From Glandiceps talaboti (Eukaryota > Hemichordata > Enteropneusta > Spengelidae): 37,500 nucleotides of DNA. A program made the translations under genes and the position numbers. This document shows, one piece after another, positions 33,867 to 37,500 of this stretch. The stretch's first letter is position 1. Every line of letters starts with the position of its first letter. Below the pieces are notes generated by a model, which saw only the letters and a list, made by a program, of their open reading frames with translations, was not told the DNA's origin and did no database searches. The stretch lies in assembly GCF_964340395.1 (NCBI RefSeq), contig NC_135560.1, positions 23,721,675 through 23,759,174 on the forward strand, written 5' to 3'.

Positions 33867-34802
33867 GAGAAAGTGGCTTGTTTTGAGTAAATCATCTACA
33901 CACTGTCAAGTTCACATTGATGGTGAATTCACGATGAATGAAGTACAGAGTGCAAGGCTTGGCTGGTTTATTCGAATTACAAATTTTACATCACTTTCTC
34001 ATGGCTAGATGGTCGACATTTCAAAATGAATACAGTAAACTGAAACATTTTCACTTTATACTTCATAGTCTGGTAGAAGACTGAAAACATGTATTCATTT
34101 AGAATGTCTGATTACATTGTACATTACTAGAATACATCACACTTAGTAATGTGCAATGTCAGTCTTTCAGTACAGTTGTAGACCAAAATTTAGCAGATTT
34201 TTTTTTGGAAGAGAAAATGTCCACATTTGCAATATTTGCCATTAATTGAGCAGACGATTTTCTGCAACTATAGTTTCATCACTAAGTTTACAGCAATTTT
34301 AGTTGAATGTAAATTATGTTCAGTATTAGGTTGAAACTAACAAATACAGAAAGCGCAGCAGCAAGTTTGTTTAGCAAATCTTTCTATTACGCTTTTCACT
34401 TGAAGCTTATATTACTGATGACCAAACTTATCAAATTTGTGTGCATCCCAAAATACACCCAGTGGTGCAATTAAAACACTCTATGCAATACAAATAAGCT
34501 AACAGCTACCAAGAACTACCTCACTTTGGCCACTTAAACATTCAAGTATTTGTTGTGAATGGTTTGGGATTGAATGAGTTAAAATAATGTGTTTTTATAG
34601 CTTCTATATTTAATAGATTGCACTGAAATAAAAGTGAGTGCAAGGCAGTGATCCAATATGTGTGCACCACTCAAGACTAGTCTAATCTGCTTATAATAAT
34701 ATACCATGCTTTTAGCAACATAAAGACACTGAAATTCACCAAACTATATATCAATGGAATATTGTCAGAATACTGTTGACATGTTACATGGTAACAAATA
34801 TA
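33867..34802. other. intergenic, one short hairpin
   Basis: AT-rich. A 16-bp inverted repeat with one mismatch lies at 34114-34159 (acattgtacattacta / tagtaatgtgcaatgt, 14-nt loop). Nothing else seen. Confidence 0.5.
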
Positions 34803-35180
34803 AACTGTGAAAAAAACACTATTGTGTTTGCTTGCTTGTGGTACGCAGGAATGAGTCAAGGTTTATGCAAATACATACAATGAAATCAGTGTCAGTAACT
34901 AATCACAGTATAAACATTACAGGAGCCAGGATCCCATGACTCTCTTTACTGATACAATGCTACATAGCGTAACAATCGAGTATGACTGTTACTGTTACAT
35001 TATAACTTCCACAGATATAAAGAAAACTGATACATACATCACATGAACCTACATCAAAGGCACACACTCTTGTTTTTGTATATCAGTTGTATTGTTGTTT
35101 TAACCTAATTTTGTCTTTGCATGAAGTCTTTCCTTAACTATCTCCATGCAAGCAAACACATCGGTGTTTTTTCATGGGTT
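34803..35180 (-). mobile_element. non-autonomous DNA-element-like repeat, copy 2
   Basis: The reverse complement matches 3845-4196. This copy keeps better terminal inverted repeats: aaaaaacactattgtgtttg at the left and caaacacatcggtgtttttt at the right. The interior has no ORF. The two copies together define the family's extent, about 350-380 bp. Confidence 0.7.
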
Positions 35181-35295
35181 GTACATGTATCTATAAGAAT
35201 ATATTGACTTCCTGCCAAATGGACCATACAAAGGTCTTGGAAAGTTTGGATGTCTGTGAAGATGTCCATACTGTGTTTTGACAGGGCCATACAGC

Positions 35296-35507
35296 TAAAG
35301 TTATCCTTTGTGAGCTGTATGAACACAGACAGTCACTTTCAGGTCTACAGTAAAACTGATGACACAAGTTTTCATAAACGATTTGTTGGTGAATTTCAGC
35401 AATGGTGGGTTGGAGATGTTGGAATGTTTTATGAAATGTTACTAAAGGAAAACATGGGCAGTGTCAATTTATCAGGCTTTCAATATTCTTCTTTTTTAAA
35501 ATCTTAA
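35296..35507 (+). CDS. uncharacterised open frame, possible exon or relic
   Basis: After ttttgacag the plus strand reads open to TAA at 35505-35507. The peptide has an unusually protein-like run (FHKRFVGEFQQWWVGDVGMF). I recognise no family, and no partner exon or clear pyrimidine tract is visible. It could be a terminal exon, a relic of a transposon or pseudogene, or chance. Confidence 0.2.
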
Positions 35508-35627
35508 ACTGAGTGGGTGGTGGTGGGTGGTTTCTGTATGTGATTAACTTAGTAATTAGGCAAATAAAAACTCTTGTACATGTACTCTCTATAAAAAGAC
35601 ATTGTATCTAAATACAAGTGACAGTGA

Positions 35628-36040
35628 AAGAGTTTGCAAGCATAGCAGAATGTAGAATACCACTCAGATATCGAAGTTGGTGAGAGTGCGAAAGCACAGT
35701 AGAGTCTAGAATATAACTATTTCACATCTAGATATAGGATGTTGTGAGACAGTGCGAAAGCACAGTAGAGTCTAGAATATAACTCTTTCACATCTAGATA
35801 TGGTGAGGTGGTGAGAGGGTGCGAAAACACAGTAGAGTCTAGAATATAACTTCTCTCATATCTAGATATGGGGGAGGTGGTGAGAGGGTGCGAAAGCACA
35901 GTAGAGTCTAGAATATTACTTCTTTCATATCTAGATATGGGGAGGTGGTGAGAGGGTGTGAAAGCACAGCAGATTGTAGTAGTTACAACTCTTTCATATC
36001 TAGATATGGGGGGACGTGCTGAGAGAGAGTCTAGAATATT
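35628..36040. repeat. tandem array, about 67-bp period
   Basis: gcgaaagcacagtagagtct or close variants occur at 35688, 35754, 35821, 35890 and 35958 (spacing 66-69 bp), with partial units on both sides. Most units contain two TCTAGA words, one in gagtctagaatat and one in catctagatat. The array lies directly past the stop of the minus-strand gene, so it may be part of its 3' UTR. Confidence 0.95.
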
Positions 36041-36103
36041 AACCCTTTCATCAGTTACAAACCTTCTACTATCTGGTAGAGAAGGATTTCAAAGGGTTAA
36101 TTT
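36038..36103. mobile_element. short foldback with TTAACCCTTT ends
   Basis: attaaccctttcat on the left is mirrored by tttcaaagggttaat on the right, and inner ccttctac by gtagagaagg. TTAA-CCC ends are typical of piggyBac-type TIRs, but 66 bp is very short. The right TTAA overlaps the TAA stop of the minus-strand gene. Confidence 0.5.
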
Positions 36104-36318
36104 TCTTTCTGAGATCTAGAATGTGATTCTAAGTCTTGTAGACATTTTCTCATGTATTTATCTGTGTTGGACATTTCTACAACTGCGTTATGTACCATCT
36201 CTATGAAAAGTCTTGGCCACACTTGTTGGAGTGCTGACAACTTGTGGTCAACCAAGATGGCTTCTGATGTTAACTCTTTCACATAACTTCTTGAAAATAG
36301 ATTTCTCTGTCTTCTCTC
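36097..36318 (-). CDS. last exon of the partial minus-strand gene
   Basis: 222 nt after the acceptor tttcaatttcag (AG at 36320-36319). It encodes 73 residues from ERRQRNLFSRSYVKELTSEA to the TAA at 36099-36097. Confidence 0.75.
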   Translation of the reverse strand, partial: ERRQRNLFSRSYVKELTSEAILVDHKLSALQQVWPRLFIEMVHNAVVEMSNTDKYMRKCLQDLESHSRSQKEN

Positions 36319-37203
36319 CTGAAATTGAAAAAAAATAATTAAAAATGATGAAAATAAATGATGGTAATTGAAATCTATGAAGGTTACTAATTTCAAGTGA
36401 CTAACCAAATTGGTAACTCCTGTTACGTTCAGACTCATTTTTGAAGACATTTTTACAAAAAGAAGTTATAGTTCATTGACTTCATGCTTGCAGTTTACCT
36501 TCAAAGTAGTCTGCAAGCAACATTATTTTTTGCTGCAAGAAACAACTTAACGCAACTTGATTTATTTCTGTTTTGAATTCTTTTATAAGATTAAGATTAC
36601 AGTAGCACTGAGAGGTGTATTCAGGTAAGATAGTCAGAGTTCACATTCTACTATTCATAAAATACTATTAAATGTGGGCAAAGGTTGTTTGTGCCTGTCG
36701 GCTTCTTACTCAGTTCTTTTGTTGTGTGTTAACAATGAAATAATGAATGGTTTAGGTAATGTTAGCAATGCCCTCAGAGGACAAGAAAGTATGGTTGCCA
36801 CATTGTGAAAATGGCCTAGGCTAGAATTTTTATGTATGATGAAAACCAACCAACCAACCAATCAACCACCAACCTGTGCCATGAGTGTATGGTTGTTATT
36901 TTGTGTATTAACTGGTCAAGAGTTGTGGGTGTATGATGTAAACCAACCAACCTGTGCCATGTCTGCTAGTATTTCATCACAACAATACTGAAGTCCAGCC
37001 CTTCCAACACTTTCAGATGACGTCTTCATATCTGATGTTAGCTGCTTCCTGGCTTTCAGTTCTTGATCTGACAACACCTGGTACTGTTTTCTTTTAGATT
37101 CTCCCAGCAGAGTTAAAAGTCTGGACTGAGGTAGTTCTGAGGTGGTGATATGAGACAATGAACCAAACAATTTCTCAGCTTGGACTATGTCTGACGCAGT
37201 CAC
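36097..37203 (-). CDS. 3' part of an unrecognised helical protein (partial)
   Basis: Two minus-strand exons, 37203-36952 and 36318-36097, join in phase 0 and give the last 157 residues of a protein whose 5' exons lie beyond the window. The sequence is rich in Leu, Lys, Glu, Gln and Ser with heptad-like spacing (SDQELKARKQLTSDMKTSSE, FIEMVHNAVVEMSNTDKYMR) and is probably alpha-helical, partly coiled coil. No membrane segment, signal or catalytic motif is visible in this part. I do not recognise the family. The gene is convergent with REEP5. The stop lies inside a short inverted repeat, and a 67-bp satellite array follows at once, which is unusual for a 3' UTR. Confidence 0.7.
36319..36951 (-). 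other. intron of the partial minus-strand gene
   Basis: GT-AG intron of 633 bp. Near its 5' end (36853-36886) it holds an imperfect second copy of the exon end and donor, including aacctgtgccatg, next to CCAA repeats. Confidence 0.75.
36952..37203 (-). CDS. penultimate exon of the partial minus-strand gene
   Basis: 252 nt, phase 0 at both ends, between the acceptor gatttgatttcag and the donor CAG|GTTGGT. It encodes 84 residues from VTASDIVQAEKLFGSLSH to EILADMAQ. Confidence 0.75.
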
Positions 37204-37500
37204 CTGAAATCAAATCACAACATTTAGTCTTTCATTCTGTCATGTACTTCACAACCGTTTCAGGCATTTTATGACCTTGTATTAACCCTTAAGATGCAAT
37301 AGACTTTTCATGCAAAAGACTCCCTAGGCCAAGGACATTTTTCCACTACAGAGGAGGATCTTACCTACTCTACAATTATCAACTTTAACTTGAAAGGAAA
37401 AATAAAACATACAATCAATCCTACTTTTTTCTTTATCCAACCATATATGCAGACATGGCATTGTAAAACATTCAAATTTGAAGCATAAAGATTTATCAAC
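37204..37500 (-). other. start of an upstream intron of the partial minus-strand gene
   Basis: Non-coding on both strands to the window edge. A pyrimidine-containing acceptor for the exon at 37203 is at its lower end. Confidence 0.5.

Overview
The window is eukaryotic nuclear DNA, most likely from an invertebrate animal. It is AT-rich, has GT-AG introns of several kb, many microsatellites and minisatellites, foldback DNA elements and a CR1/L2-like LINE tail. The two recognisable proteins resemble their vertebrate counterparts closely enough to suggest a bilaterian with conserved gene structure, perhaps a hemichordate, amphioxus or lophotrochozoan. The species cannot be fixed from the sequence alone.

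Layout. (1) 791-2192, plus strand: a two-exon gene for a 207-residue protein I do not recognise (acidic N-terminus, helix, basic Ser/Arg-rich tail). A possible alternative terminal exon lies at 4247-4363. A dead LINE tail (about 2840-3230) and a DNA-element copy (about 3845-4196) follow. (2) 10886-7035, minus strand: a complete five-exon SLC25A46, an outer-mitochondrial-membrane carrier-like protein of 383 residues. A 455-bp foldback element (6451-6905) sits 130 bp past its stop and may carry its poly(A) signals. (3) 10887-14086: the intergenic region between the divergent SLC25A46 and REEP5 genes, with a CACGTGAC/TGACGTG cluster and a GC-box/CRE-like patch. (4) 14087-28703, plus strand: a complete five-exon REEP5/6 gene (216 residues, ER-tubule shaping). 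Intron 4 contains a predicted 33-nt in-frame microexon (27743-27775), and the exon 4 donor is duplicated just downstream. (5) 28704-36096: 3' flank with a 7 x 82-bp minisatellite (30801-31376), a possible minus-strand terminal exon (32239-32355), a hammerhead/Penelope-like hairpin, a second copy of the DNA-element family (34803-35180) and an array of about 67-bp repeats. (6) 36097-37203, minus strand: the last two exons of an unrecognised helical protein whose 5' part lies beyond the window.

SLC25A46 acts in mitochondrial membrane dynamics and REEP5 shapes ER tubules. In human both map to 5q22, so their adjacency here may reflect ancient linkage. Nothing in the sequence shows that they are co-regulated. 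No tRNA, rRNA or CRISPR was seen.
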